64,000 nucleotides of DNA, taken from the NCBI RefSeq assembly GCF_029051645.1, contig NZ_JAACFS010000008.1, forward strand, positions 1 to 64,000. Reading direction: 5' to 3'. The notes below the pieces were generated by a model. The model made no database searches and was not told where the DNA came from. It was given only the letters and a program-made list of their open reading frames with translations. The position numbers were made by a program, and so were the translations under genes. Below are positions 46,101 through 53,494 of the stretch, piece by piece (position 1 is the first letter of the stretch; each line of letters begins with the position of its first letter). The stretch comes from Bradyrhizobium sp. CSA112. GTDB taxonomy: Bacteria; Pseudomonadota; Alphaproteobacteria; Rhizobiales; Xanthobacteraceae.

Positions 46101-48340
46101 ATGCCGATCAGCGCTGCCTGCGGCGCGACAGGGAGCACCAGCTTGCGCTCGACCGCGCGGCCGCCGGTTTCCACCATGCGGATGAAGATCTGCGCCTCCT
46201 GCGGACGGGTCGAGGTCGGCGCCTTGGCGAGCGACACCGGGAAGGTCGCAACGCCGTTGGCGTCGGCCTCGGGCAGGTTCTCGATCGGGGTCCGCTCGTT
46301 GGAGGCCGTTTCCTCGTCCGCCACGCCGAACTGGTAACCGGGATAGCCCGGCCGCCCAGAGGCAGCAGGTGCGACTAGCATGTCGCCTTCGAGCTGCAGG
46401 CCCGAGGCGGGCGCGCCGTAAAGGAATTTGCCGGCCACCTTAAGTTCAACCGGAGCCTCAGCCTTGATCATCTTCTCGTTGGCCGAGACGTCGAATTCGA
46501 TCCGTTCGGGGATGTAATCCTCGACCATGAAGGTGGTCTCGCCGATCGACGAGCCCTTGGGGTCGGTGAACGCCCGCACCCGCCAGGTCCCGGTCGGCAC
46601 CGCCGAATTGAGCGCAACGGCCATGGAGCGTCCGCCCGCGCCCTGATCCGGCAGCACGGCGCGGCGGAATTCGACGCCGTCCGGCCGCTCGATCACCAGC
46701 GTCAGCGGCCCGCCAGCCAAAGCGTTGCCCTGCCCGTCGCGCAGCAGTGCCGTCAGATAGACCGTCTCGTTCGACCGGTAGACGCCGCGCTCGGCATAAA
46801 CAAACGCGTCGGCTCCGGGAGGTACCACGCGGCCGGACACGCCGCGGTCGGTGAGATCAAAGGCGTTGGTCTTCAGGCTGAGGAAGGCGTAGTCCGCCTT
46901 CTCGCTCGTGACAGTCAAAAGTGCCGGCGACAGCCCTCCCTCGCCGCGCGCCAGCCCGACCTCGAACAGCACGTGGCCGGTATCGTCGGTCTTGCGGGTG
47001 GCCAAAATCTCGTTGTTGCGCGCGACCAGCCGCACCTCGACTTTCGCGACCGCTTCCGTCGAGGCCAGCGAATTGACAAACACATGAATGCCGTCATTGC
47101 CGGAAAACGCCGTCAGTCCCATGTCGGAGACAATGAACCATTGCATCGCCAGCGAGCCGTCATCGTCGCCGCTGCCGGGGCCTTTGGCCGCGGCTGTCAT
47201 CACATACACGCCCGGCTGCAGGTCGCCGAGCGCCTGGTCGACCGGGAAAGCCGTCACGACGTCCTGGTTCAGCGTCGAGGCGGTCGCGAGTTCGCCGGAC
47301 CAGACCTTTACGCCGCGCTCGTTGCCGAGATCGGAGAGTTGGTAGCTGGAGAGCGTCTTCTGGAAATCGCTATCGACCACCGTGTTGATCAGATTGCGGT
47401 CGCCGATCCGGAATACGTTGACGTTCACCGACGGCGTATTGACGCTGACCAGCGGGATGCCGCGCTGGCCGGTACGCGGCAGCACATAGGCGCGCCCCGT
47501 GAAGCGCACGAACGGCTTGCGGTCGCGGACATAGATGTTGAACTCGGCCGATTTCGGTAAGGTCTCCTTCACCGTGGATGGCAGGCCGGCGCGCAGATTG
47601 ATGTTGTAGCGCTCGCCGTGCTTCAGCCCGTCGACGCAGAGCTGCTTGCCCTCGCTCGTCAGCGCCGGCTTGTCGGTGCCGGCGAGCGCCAGGAACGGCG
47701 CAAAATCGACCCGCTTGGCGAGGTCTTCTGAGAACTGGAAGCAGGCCCGCGGCGAGGCCCCGTCGGAATCGACGGTGTAGTCCAAGAGCCGGAAGCCGTG
47801 CTGGTCGCGCATTTTCTCGTACTGGCCGCGGACCTCGGCGACCTCGCGCAGGTCAAGCGACAGCCGCAAGCTATCCAGCGCCGGACGCCACAGCTTGCGC
47901 TCGGACATTGCCCGGCCCAGCACGGCCAGCGTATCGGCCTCCTCGGCCTGGTTGCCGGCGCGCTGATAGGCGATGTAGGCCGCGGTCGAGGCGCGCTCGT
48001 ACAGGAATGTCTGTTCGCTGGAACTGGCGGAACGGATCTGGAAGATGGTTTTGGCGAGCCGCAGCCAGTTGGCACTATCTTCGGGCGTAGTGGCGGCGAT
48101 CTGCCCAAGGATCTGCAAGCCCACGCGGAAGTCCGAGCGCTTGAAAGCGGCGTCGGCATCGGCCCGCAGCATCGCGGAGGATTTTGCGACCGGCCCGGCC
48201 TCGCTCTTGATCTGGGCCTCCAGCTTCACGGCCGAATCGGCGAGTTCGTCACGCTTGAACGCCTTGTCCGCGGCCCCTGCCGCCGTCAGGCCAAGCGCCA
48301 GCGTGGCGCAAATCACTGTGGCGCGAACCAAACCGATCAT
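43130..48340 (-). CDS. Bacterial alpha-2-macroglobulin with thioester
   Basis: 1736 aa from the ATG at 48340, with AAGGAG upstream and a signal peptide (MIGLVRATVICATLALGLTAAGA); longer frames lack one. Contains the MG-domain array, an A2M domain and the thioester motif CSEQ at C1288-Q1291 (YPHGCSEQ), so it can trap proteases covalently. No lipobox is seen, unlike E. coli YfhM, so it is probably soluble in the periplasm. Coupled by ATGA overlap to pbpC; the pair is thought to protect and repair the wall when the outer membrane is breached. Confidence 0.9.
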   Translation of the reverse strand: MIGLVRATVICATLALGLTAAGAADKAFKRDELADSAVKLEAQIKSEAGPVAKSSAMLRADADAAFKRSDFRVGLQILGQIAATTPEDSANWLRLAKTIFQIRSASSSEQTFLYERASTAAYIAYQRAGNQAEEADTLAVLGRAMSERKLWRPALDSLRLSLDLREVAEVRGQYEKMRDQHGFRLLDYTVDSDGASPRACFQFSEDLAKRVDFAPFLALAGTDKPALTSEGKQLCVDGLKHGERYNINLRAGLPSTVKETLPKSAEFNIYVRDRKPFVRFTGRAYVLPRTGQRGIPLVSVNTPSVNVNVFRIGDRNLINTVVDSDFQKTLSSYQLSDLGNERGVKVWSGELATASTLNQDVVTAFPVDQALGDLQPGVYVMTAAAKGPGSGDDDGSLAMQWFIVSDMGLTAFSGNDGIHVFVNSLASTEAVAKVEVRLVARNNEILATRKTDDTGHVLFEVGLARGEGGLSPALLTVTSEKADYAFLSLKTNAFDLTDRGVSGRVVPPGADAFVYAERGVYRSNETVYLTALLRDGQGNALAGGPLTLVIERPDGVEFRRAVLPDQGAGGRSMAVALNSAVPTGTWRVRAFTDPKGSSIGETTFMVEDYIPERIEFDVSANEKMIKAEAPVELKVAGKFLYGAPASGLQLEGDMLVAPAASGRPGYPGYQFGVADEETASNERTPIENLPEADANGVATFPVSLAKAPTSTRPQEAQIFIRMVETGGRAVERKLVLPVAPQAALIGIKPLFADKSVAEGDKAEFDVVFVSPDGKQLPRDGLRYELLKMESRYQWYRQNSSWEYEPVKSTKRVADGDLTLTSDKAARVSVSPEPGRYRLDVKSTEADGPVTSVEFDVGWYSDGSADTPDLLETSIDKPDYVSGDTMVVSVNARTAGKLTVNVLGDRLLTTQTVDVKEGTQQVKLTVGKDWGTGAYVLATLRRPLDAAALRMPGRAIGLKWFGIDKKTRTLEVALSPPPLVRPGTSLKIPVKLGGLNPGEDAKIVVAAVDVGILNLTNYKPPAPDDYYLGQRRLTAEIRDLYGQLIDGMQGTRGQIRTGGDSAGAEMQGSPPTQKPLALYSGIVTVGADGTAEISFDIPEFAGTARVMAVAWNATKLGRATIDVTVRDPVVLTATLPRFLLNGDKGTMSFDLDNVEGAPGDYSISVKTSGPVKVTGNPTTTVKLAAKQRTSMALALDAGGAGTANLDVDIKGPNGLTLARHYALDVKAATQVLARRSIRTLAKGESLTLTSDMFSDLVSGTGSVSLSVSLSTALDAATILKALDRYPHGCSEQITSRAMPLLYVNDLAAGAHLAMDTAVDQRIRDAIERLLARQGSNGSFGLWSTGGDDAWLDAYVTDFLTRAREKGFAVPDVLFKNALERIRNSVVNANEPEKDGGRDLAYGLYVLARNGAAPIGDLRYLADTKLNNLATPIAKSQLAAALALVGDRTRAERVYGAALDALAPKPVLEFGRVDYGSALRDAAALVSLASEGNAPRATLTQAVQRVEVARGLSPYTSTQENAWLVLAARALSKETLALDIDGSPVKAAVYRSYKAEAMAGKPVKITNTGDAPLQAVVSVSGSPVTPEPAASNGFKIERNYFTLDGKPADVTKAKQNDRFAVVLKITEAKPEYGHIMVADYLPAGLEIDNPRLVSSGDSGTLDWIEDGEEPEHTEFRDDRFTAAIDRASDDKSVFTVAYIVRAVSPGKYVLPQAYAEDMYNPSRYGRSGTGSVEVRPAK

Positions 48341-48658
48341 GATGGGGCTCCTTGCCGCGGACGACGGCCGCGTAACGTCAAAAAAGGCGCGAAAAGGTGA
48401 CGGACTGATGGCGGTCACATCGGCTTGCGAAAAGGTCGCATGCATGGCGTCGGCAGTCCAAACGGTCCGGGCCACCCCCCGGGCGGCGGCTGGCTTTGTG
48501 TCAGGGGCGGACCACGCGAAACGGCCCACCGTCTGCCTTGGTCGCGAACTTGAGGAAATCGGTTCGACCGTCTTGGCGGGAAAGCGGATTTTTCATATTG
48601 GCAGTGCTAGATAAGGAAGGCCTATAAGGCGGATACCCAGGGCGGCTACCGCCCGGAC
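48341..48658. promoter_or_regulatory. Intergenic region upstream of A2M and tRNA-Arg
   Basis: 318 bp without a credible gene. The left part is the leader of the leftward alpha-2-macroglobulin gene (TTGACG near 48386 on the minus strand). The right part should promote the tRNA: TTGGCG (48573-48578) followed after 17 bp by TATTGG (48596-48601) is a weak candidate. Confidence 0.3.
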
Positions 48659-48735
48659 GGTCCCATAGCTCAACTGGATAGAGTAACGGATTTCTACTCC
48701 GTGGGTTGCAGGTTCGAATCCTGCTGGGATCGCCA
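48659..48735 (+). tRNA. tRNA-Arg (anticodon TCT)
   Basis: Complete 77-nt cloverleaf: acceptor GGTCCCA pairs with TGGGATC (48725-48731), discriminator G, encoded CCA (48733-48735). The anticodon stem ACGGA/TCCGT encloses TTTCTAC, giving anticodon TCT, which reads AGA/AGG. The T-arm contains GGTTCGAATCC. Its 3' 33 bases recur imperfectly at 49221-49253, so this gene is likely an integration target. Confidence 0.95.
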
Positions 48736-48946
48736 ACCGCCTATGCCGATGCAATAAGGGTTTCCTGCAGCTTCGGCTTCGTTCCAACAACCAATTCCGT
48801 GTTGGAAGGTGTAGCGAGTTTCTGGGATTTCGGAACGTTTGCTGGTCGCTGGCATTCGAGTTGTACGAGTTGGTCCGCGCAATGCCCTAGCGCCGACTGG
48901 TCAGCGCGAAGCGCCCGCTCAACACGCCCGCCGGAGGAATTTGCTC

Positions 48947-49188
48947 ATGCGATTGATCGCGTCGATAGCGATACTGGCCGTATCAGCGCTCGCCGATCGC
49001 CAGGTTACGAGGACGAACGCACAAGGCTAGCCACTGCGGTTCAGGCTGAGGGATGTTCTGGCGGCAAGTTCGATCTGGACGAAGGCGATCAGCAGTTTGA
49101 GGTTGACGATGCCGTATGTGCGGATGGAAGGAAATATGACCTCAAATTTGATATGCAAATGCAGCTAAAGCGCAAAAATCTGGACTGA
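48947..49188 (+). pseudogene. PepSY-like secreted protein gene, frameshifted
   Basis: A GGAGGAAT ribosome site precedes ATG 48947 and a signal peptide MRLIASIAILAVSALADRQV, but this frame stops at 49028-49030. The next frame carries the expected continuation, EDERTRLATAVQAEGCSGG followed by FEVDDAVCADGRKYDLKFD, to the stop at 49188. Loss of one base near 49009 explains the break. The combined product would be a short PepSY-domain periplasmic protein. It could be a sequencing error rather than a true mutation. It lies between tRNA-Arg and the duplicated tRNA end. Confidence 0.6.
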
Positions 49189-49220
49189 GCGGTCATGCGT
49201 GGCCGGGCTGCTTGTGCCAC

Positions 49221-49253
49221 GGGTTGCGGGTTCGAATCCTGTTGGGATCACCA
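49221..49253 (+). repeat. Imperfect copy of the tRNA-Arg 3' end (att-like)
   Basis: 33 bp match 48703-48735 with three mismatches: GGGTTGCGGGTTCGAATCC... ending GGGATCACCA. The anticodon and 5' half are absent, so it is not a functional tRNA. Such copies mark where an element integrated at a tRNA gene. No integrase remains in view. Confidence 0.7.
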
Positions 49254-49364
49254 AATATAGGGCCAGCCACGGCGCGCTATTCGCAATTTCGACGTTATTC
49301 TCGACTCGACTTGGACGCGAGCTTACGATGCCGGCCGGGAATTGCTCCGTTGCCCTGACGAAGG

Positions 49365-49634
49365 ATGCGGGTCGTCATGCCAAAGAAGGGAATCACCGGC
49401 CACGACGAGTGGGTCATGACGGAAGCGCTGGCGACGGCGCTAGTCGCGCTTGAGCAGCTTGAACCGACCCAGCAATCGCGGCAGCAGATCGACGATATCC
49501 GGAAATTGTTGGCCGCCAATTGCCAGCCCGGGACCCTCAACCTGCATCTGGCCCAGGCGAAATGCCGACTGAATCCCCTCACCGATCGCGCCGCCATCTA
49601 TCGCGAATACGGATTTGAGGACTGGGAAGTCTGA
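49365..49634 (+). CDS. Hypothetical protein (89 aa)
   Basis: Starts MRVVMPKKGITGHDEW at 49365 with GACGAAGG upstream; a second ATG at 49377 is equally possible. No signal or membrane segment. Mid-region ALATALVALEQLEPTQQSRQQIDDIRKLL predicts two helices; the end CRLNPLTDRAAIYREYGFEDWEV is charged. Family unknown, though similar short rhizobial proteins exist. The normal codon bias supports coding. Confidence 0.55.
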   Translation: MRVVMPKKGITGHDEWVMTEALATALVALEQLEPTQQSRQQIDDIRKLLAANCQPGTLNLHLAQAKCRLNPLTDRAAIYREYGFEDWEV

Positions 49635-49687
49635 AATGCGGGGGTACCCTCTGGAGCAGCCTCGCAGCGTCCCGGCAGCCCTACTAT

Positions 49688-49966
49688 TCACCAGCCATAG
49701 GTGCCGAGCGCAAGCGGCCGCCTCGGTGGAGCTTTGGCCGTTCGGGTCGTTTCGGGCTTCAGGCAGCGCCGCGCCGCTTCGATCTCGGCATCACTGGCGC
49801 CCTTGCCTCGCGCCCACTGCTCGGCGGCGGATGCACTGTATTGCGCCACGTAGTAGCGCACTACAGGGCACGAAATTCGACGCAAGACCCCGGACTGTTC
49901 ACCGGCAAATCCGGCGCTCGATGTCCCAAGACACAGCGCCAGCACGCACATCCAACGTGAGTACAT
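49688..49966 (-). CDS. Small secreted hypothetical protein (92 aa)
   Basis: Signal peptide MYSRWMCVLALCLGTSSAGFAG, then a compact region CPVVRYYVAQYSASAAEQWARGKGASDAEIEAARRCL with two cysteines that could pair, and a basic tail. The pattern recurs in Bradyrhizobium hypotheticals as recalled. Probably periplasmic. No operon partners; it is convergent with the 89-aa gene. Confidence 0.7.
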   Translation of the reverse strand: MYSRWMCVLALCLGTSSAGFAGEQSGVLRRISCPVVRYYVAQYSASAAEQWARGKGASDAEIEAARRCLKPETTRTAKAPPRRPLALGTYGW

Positions 49967-50326
49967 CTGATTCCCCCTCTGTGTATTAGAGAGGTCACGG
50001 CTTTCGCCAACGCATCAAGTCTGATTGTGAGTTCCGCACACGGAACAGTCGAAGCTGTGTTGAAGCCGCAACTACGGCAAGGGCGGCGCCTGGTGGCGCG
50101 CGAGACGCGGCGACGTATCGACAATCAAAGCGAGTTGCGGAACGCTACGCCTACTAGAGGGCACATCCTGGTGGAACCGGCCGATGGCTATTCTCCCACC
50201 TGGAACGCGACTTTCCGCGATCATTAAAATTGATTGTTTACGAAAAAGGCCGAACCTGATTGCCGACCGAGCGCAATTCGGTAGCCTCTGCCCGCGAGGG
50301 CCTGGCGTAAACTATTGGTGGCTCCG
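49967..50326. other. Gene-poor stretch between small genes
   Basis: 360 bp. A 66-residue frame at 50027-50227 (starting with GTG) is the only open stretch and shows no recognisable domain or ribosome site. GAGAGG palindromic bits near 49990-50000 are weak. Nothing else supported. Confidence 0.4.
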
Positions 50327-50578
50327 ATGGACATCGAACGCCGATCTGTTACGAGGACCACGATCTCAAAAAGCGCGTTGCTGTTCTTTGACGCGCAACG
50401 AGGTGTCCTCACCTGCCAGGTTCACGACGTCACGAATTCCGGGGCCGGAATTGAGCTCCATGACCTCAACTTGCTGCCGCTGAATTTTGAATTGACCTTC
50501 GACAATTTTCACACCGTTCGCGAATGCCGCGTGATCTGGCGCCAAGGCGATTTCGTCGGCGTTGCGTTTCTGAACTGA
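50327..50578 (+). CDS. PilZ domain protein (83 aa)
   Basis: From ATG 50327 (MDIERRSVTRTTISK); a TTG at 50315 is rejected. The PilZ signatures are RRSVTR at the N-terminus and DVTNSGAGIEL (D-x-T-x-x-G). A short single-domain c-di-GMP-binding candidate, the second in this window. Isolated gene in the tRNA-linked region. Confidence 0.78.
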   Translation: MDIERRSVTRTTISKSALLFFDAQRGVLTCQVHDVTNSGAGIELHDLNLLPLNFELTFDNFHTVRECRVIWRQGDFVGVAFLN

Positions 50579-50856
50579 TCGACGTGCAGCCAAGGTCAAC
50601 CCGAAAATCGCTGCGCCAATTCGTGACGCCCCGCGCTTCGACTTCGCACCTGCAAGACACACGCCTGCAGGTACCAGGAACCTGAAAAAACGCGGCAAGC
50701 GCGCCCCTTGGGAATGGAACGAATAGCGAGGCTCCGAGTCGAATTCTGTGATTTTGTTGTCCATTTTCGGCCTCACCGAAAGGCTACCCAAGCCGGGTCT
50801 GCGGTCCCGGCGCATCCCGTTGGGGTCGATCGAAGGTCCTGTAGCGGGAGTTCAGC

Positions 50857-51165
50857 ATGTCCTGGGATCGTCCGTTCGCTCAGCCTGTACCACTCCCGAA
50901 GGGGCCGCCCGCGCAAACGCTGCGAGACGCCGCCGACTACATCAGGAACCTGCCTCAGAAGGAACGTGATCGTCAGGAATGGCGGCTGGCTGTCCAGATG
51001 CTCATTGATGCCGCCGAAGATCGCGGCCCCATGCTGTTTGCGCGCATGGGAATTGTCAGAGCGCTCGAGGCGGACATCGAAGGCAGGCTCCATCCAGAGC
51101 AGCAGGATGCACGCCAAGGCAAGTTCCAAGGCAAGTTAAAGACAGACCGCGACGCCAGCATCTGA
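50857..51165 (+). CDS. Hypothetical protein (102 aa), rhizobial type
   Basis: Starts MSWDRPFAQPVPLPKGPPAQ, then TLRDAADYIRNLPQKERDRQEWRLAVQMLIDAAEDRGPMLFARMGIVRAL, a helical soluble protein without signal or membrane segment. The MSWDRPF...LPKGPPA start is recalled from many Bradyrhizobium hypotheticals in accessory DNA. The ribosome site GCGGGAG lies about 8 nt upstream. Function unknown. Confidence 0.7.
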   Translation: MSWDRPFAQPVPLPKGPPAQTLRDAADYIRNLPQKERDRQEWRLAVQMLIDAAEDRGPMLFARMGIVRALEADIEGRLHPEQQDARQGKFQGKLKTDRDASI

Positions 51166-51290
51166 AGCCTGATCGTTCTCCAGGCATGGGCGGAAGCGTT
51201 CGCGAATACGAGGAGCTCGCGCGCATTAGCGCCGTGCAGCGGTTAAGCACGCCGCAAGCTTGGAGGGCAGCCGGACGGCTACCAGTCTGT

Positions 51291-51608
51291 TTATGCCACG
51301 TGCCTTATGCGGAAGTCGTCGATCCGCTTGCCGGACTTCAGTTTGGCAGCCAGCCAGCGAGGCGTCTTTCCTCGTCCCGCCCAAGTTTCGGACGGCCGAT
51401 CTGGATTCCGGAATTTCGGAACCACGGTCGGATAAGGGCGCCGCCCTGATTTAGTACGCTCAGCTTCAGCAACACCCTTAAGCTGTTTCAAGCGATCTTC
51501 GAGTACCCGCTTCTCCGCGACGAGTATGGCTGCAAGCCTTGCAGCAATCTCTTCGTGGAGTGCCCACAACTCATCGGTGGACATCGATTTGAAGTCATTA
51601 CGGTTCAC
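51291..51608 (-). CDS. H-NS family nucleoid protein
   Basis: 105 aa from GTG 51608, with GGGGAC 5 nt upstream (a TTG at 51620 is the alternative). The N-terminal helix STDELWALHEEIAARLAAIL...KQLKG is the oligomerisation coil. The C-terminal YPTVVPKFRNPDRPSETWAGRGKTPRWL is the DNA-binding loop of H-NS-like proteins (TWAGRGxxPRW). Probably a xenogeneic silencer or local chromatin protein. An AT-rich repeat region lies just upstream. Confidence 0.85.
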   Translation of the reverse strand: MNRNDFKSMSTDELWALHEEIAARLAAILVAEKRVLEDRLKQLKGVAEAERTKSGRRPYPTVVPKFRNPDRPSETWAGRGKTPRWLAAKLKSGKRIDDFRIRHVA

Positions 51609-51680
51609 GATCGTCCCCAATCATGATTCGATTTCACCTTCATCGTTATTAGCAAACGTGAGCAGAAAGAATAAGGCTGA

Positions 51681-51728
51681 TTAAGTACGTCTTTAAGTGC
51701 CTCTTTCAGACCTAAAGTGCCTCTTTCA
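51681..51728. repeat. Three imperfect tandem repeats
   Basis: TTAAGTACGTCTT (51681), TTAAGTGCCTCTTTCA (51693-51708) and TAAAGTGCCTCTTTCA (51713-51728). The latter two share AAGTGCCTCTTTCA exactly with a 20-bp period, two helical turns apart, as in arrays of regulator sites. Confidence 0.5.
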
Positions 51729-51735
51729 CCTTAAA

Positions 51736-51786
51736 AGTTCCAATCGATGGAACTCTTTAGATTACAAAGTTCCAGTCGGTTGACTT
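51736..51786. promoter_or_regulatory. Palindrome and near-copy 32 bp apart
   Basis: AGTTCCA-ATCGA-TGGAACT (51736-51754) is a 7-bp-arm dyad. AGTTCCA recurs at 51768-51774 with a weaker right arm (TTGACTT, 51780-51786). The 32-bp offset is three helical turns. Lies about 130-180 bp upstream of the H-NS-like gene. Confidence 0.4.
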
Positions 51787-52461
51787 CTTTGGATAATGCA
51801 ACCATGACGCAATTCGTTTCAAGGGGGACACCCAAGTTTTCCTCTCACAACTGGTGATAGATTGATGATCCGAAGCTAACGATCTCTCGTTGACGGTTCC
51901 CTAATCGCAATCGCGTTCGATCGGCTTCTGCAAGGCAGCGGCGAAGCAGAGCGCGATTCAGATGCGCAACGACATCATCCGGGTTTCAACTCGGCGCACT
52001 ATCGCCCTCCGCCTGAGTCGCGCGAGAACTTTCTGGCGGAACCTCCTGCGCGCATCGTAGCCAGAACCATCTCCGGGTGTCGCTGAATTAGTCCTCCTGC
52101 CGGGGCGCGGCAATCGCTAGGTCATCGTCCGGTGAAGCACTGGCTGGCCGCCATAATCCCTGCCGGCGAGAGCGGGCTTTGTCCCCGTCATCGACGTTGC
52201 CCATAATAGCCGAGCGCGCGTCTCCCCTGGGGTAAGTGAAGGGGCGGCGCCCGGCTATTCGGGCCGCGCGGCGGTGCGGCCTCAGCAGGAACTCATTTAT
52301 GACTTAAAGAGAATTTAAAAAAGCGTTGAATCATAACGATTTTATAACCAGATCGAATTTCTGGCTTTGGCCATCCGGGCTTCCAGAGAACCGAAAGGCG
52401 CAACCGAAATCCCGCGGAGCAAGGAACTGAGCGCCCTCGACATGTTTTCCCTGTCACATGA

Positions 52462-52599
52462 ATGGAAACGGCCGAGAGCAAGGATCCGTTGAGCCCGCCA
52501 CCACCTGAACTCGATCGCGACGAGGTGCTGGTGTGCATGGCGCTGGCGTTCTGTCTGGCCGGCGCATCGACCAGTATCATCTACCGGCTGCTGGGTTAG
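52462..52599 (+). CDS. 45-residue single-helix membrane protein
   Basis: Starts METAESKDPLSPPPPELDRD, then a hydrophobic helix (VLVCMALAFCLAGASTSIIY) and a short RLLG end. An acidic, proline-rich cytosolic head plus one helix is a common small-membrane-protein layout. No strong ribosome site was seen, so confidence is moderate. A second small gene follows 57 bp later. Confidence 0.5.
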   Translation: METAESKDPLSPPPPELDRDEVLVCMALAFCLAGASTSIIYRLLG

Positions 52600-52656
52600 G
52601 GCCGGACAAGCGGGAGCGGGTGCTCTCAGGCGCGCGCCGCCGAAGGCAACAGTGCG

Positions 52657-52743
52657 ATGAGCAGGATCGGCCGCAAGATCGTCTACGCCATGCTCGCGAT
52701 CGTCGTGCTGCTGATCATCTGGCCATTTCTCGGATCGATTTGA
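52657..52743 (+). CDS. 28-residue single-helix membrane peptide
   Basis: Starts MSRIGRKIVYAMLAIVVLLI and ends WPFLGSI: a basic N-terminus and one hydrophobic helix, in line with a real inner-membrane micro-protein oriented with its N-terminus inside. Same strand as the 45-aa gene. Function unknown. Confidence 0.45.
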   Translation: MSRIGRKIVYAMLAIVVLLIIWPFLGSI

Positions 52744-53148
52744 CCGCCGGCACGCGCGCCAATGAGCGCGCACCGCGTTCCGCTCTTTCCGATGTAATCG
52801 TGCCGATGAAGCGGCTGAACGGGATAAGCGGCTCGGCCGCTGCGATCAGGAGTAGACGAGGCCCGGAGTGCCTAGGAGTCCGGGCCTCGTGGCCTCCAGT
52901 GGTAGCGCTCGTCGTGATGAACGAACACCCTGCCCCCCGCTGCAAGCGAAGGCGTTATAGATCGTCGTTACCTGCGCGGCCAATCCGTACGAGTACGGTG
53001 AGATGCGCGTGTGCATATTCCTTGCGTGTATCCCGCGCGCTAGAGCGCAAAACTCTGCCCGACTGTCATTGCAATGACCTGGTCAGGTAGCGGCGAACCG
53101 GATACCCCGCGTTCGCCAAACATGACGCGAGCAGCTATCCGGCGCGCC
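52744..53148. other. 405-bp gap with one terminator-like hairpin
   Basis: No convincing gene. Frames of 76 residues (52715-52945, minus) and of 24 residues near 53003 show no family features. The hairpin at 52858-52888 is the only structured element seen. Confidence 0.4.
52858..52888 (+). terminator. Terminator-like hairpin
   Basis: GAGGCCCGGA (52858-52867) and TCCGGGCCTC (52879-52888), a perfect 10-bp stem with an 11-nt loop, about 115 bp after the 28-aa peptide gene. No T-run follows, so it may instead be another repeat element. Confidence 0.45.
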
Positions 53149-53451
53149 CTACCGCTTATCGAACGGAATATACTGGTGATACTCCTTCGGCACCGAGCCC
53201 CGGTAACGCGCGGGTACCGTGCCGCGGTCGATCGAACGGTCGATCTCCTGCTGCCGGGTCATCTTGACCGGTTTCTTTTTCTTCGGTGCTGCCTTCTCCT
53301 TCTCAGGAGCCGCAGCTTCCGGCGCGGCAGTGGACGACGTTGCCGGAGCGGTCCCGCCGTTCGGCTCGCCTTGCGCCAGCGCGACGCCGGCCAGCAGGAA
53401 TACGACAGCCGCCGCCGACGCGGCCACCACAAGACGAGACAGTTTTTGCAT
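53149..53451 (-). CDS. Small secreted Ala/Pro/Lys-rich protein (100 aa)
   Basis: Start at the ATG at 53451; the signal peptide is SRLVVAASAAAVVFLLAGVALA. Then a low-complexity linker of Ala, Thr, Glu, Pro and a Lys run (KKKKPVK), and a conserved-looking tail QQEIDRSIDRGTVPARYRGSVPKEYHQYIPF. Probably periplasmic; function unknown. Ends beside a convergent gap. Confidence 0.65.
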   Translation of the reverse strand: MQKLSRLVVAASAAAVVFLLAGVALAQGEPNGGTAPATSSTAAPEAAAPEKEKAAPKKKKPVKMTRQQEIDRSIDRGTVPARYRGSVPKEYHQYIPFDKR

Positions 53452-53494
53452 GCGAAGCTCCAGTTCCGGCCAACTTTGTTTCGGCCAGATCCTA

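Larger units (their letters stand above)
51609..52461. other. 853-bp gene-poor, partly AT-rich region
   Basis: Left 200 bp (to about 51810) are AT-rich with tandem repeats and dyads listed separately. From 51850 on the DNA becomes GC-rich; a 32-codon open frame at 51962-52060 (MRNDIIRVSTRR...) lacks a convincing ribosome site. A GC hairpin (CCCGGCTATTCGGG near 52250) may terminate transcription. No transposase, integrase or RNA gene was recognised. Confidence 0.4.

Noticed and set aside
49221..49253. A second functional tRNA
   Set aside because: Only the T-arm and acceptor 3' side are present; no anticodon arm or D-arm precedes it.
50027..50227. 66-residue frame starting with GTG
   Set aside because: No ribosome site, no domain, basic composition; kept only as part of the gap description.
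51840..51900. EcfG (general stress) promoter GGAAC...CGTT on the minus strand
   Set aside because: Both boxes are present but 14 bp apart rather than 16-17, and no gene starts at the right distance.
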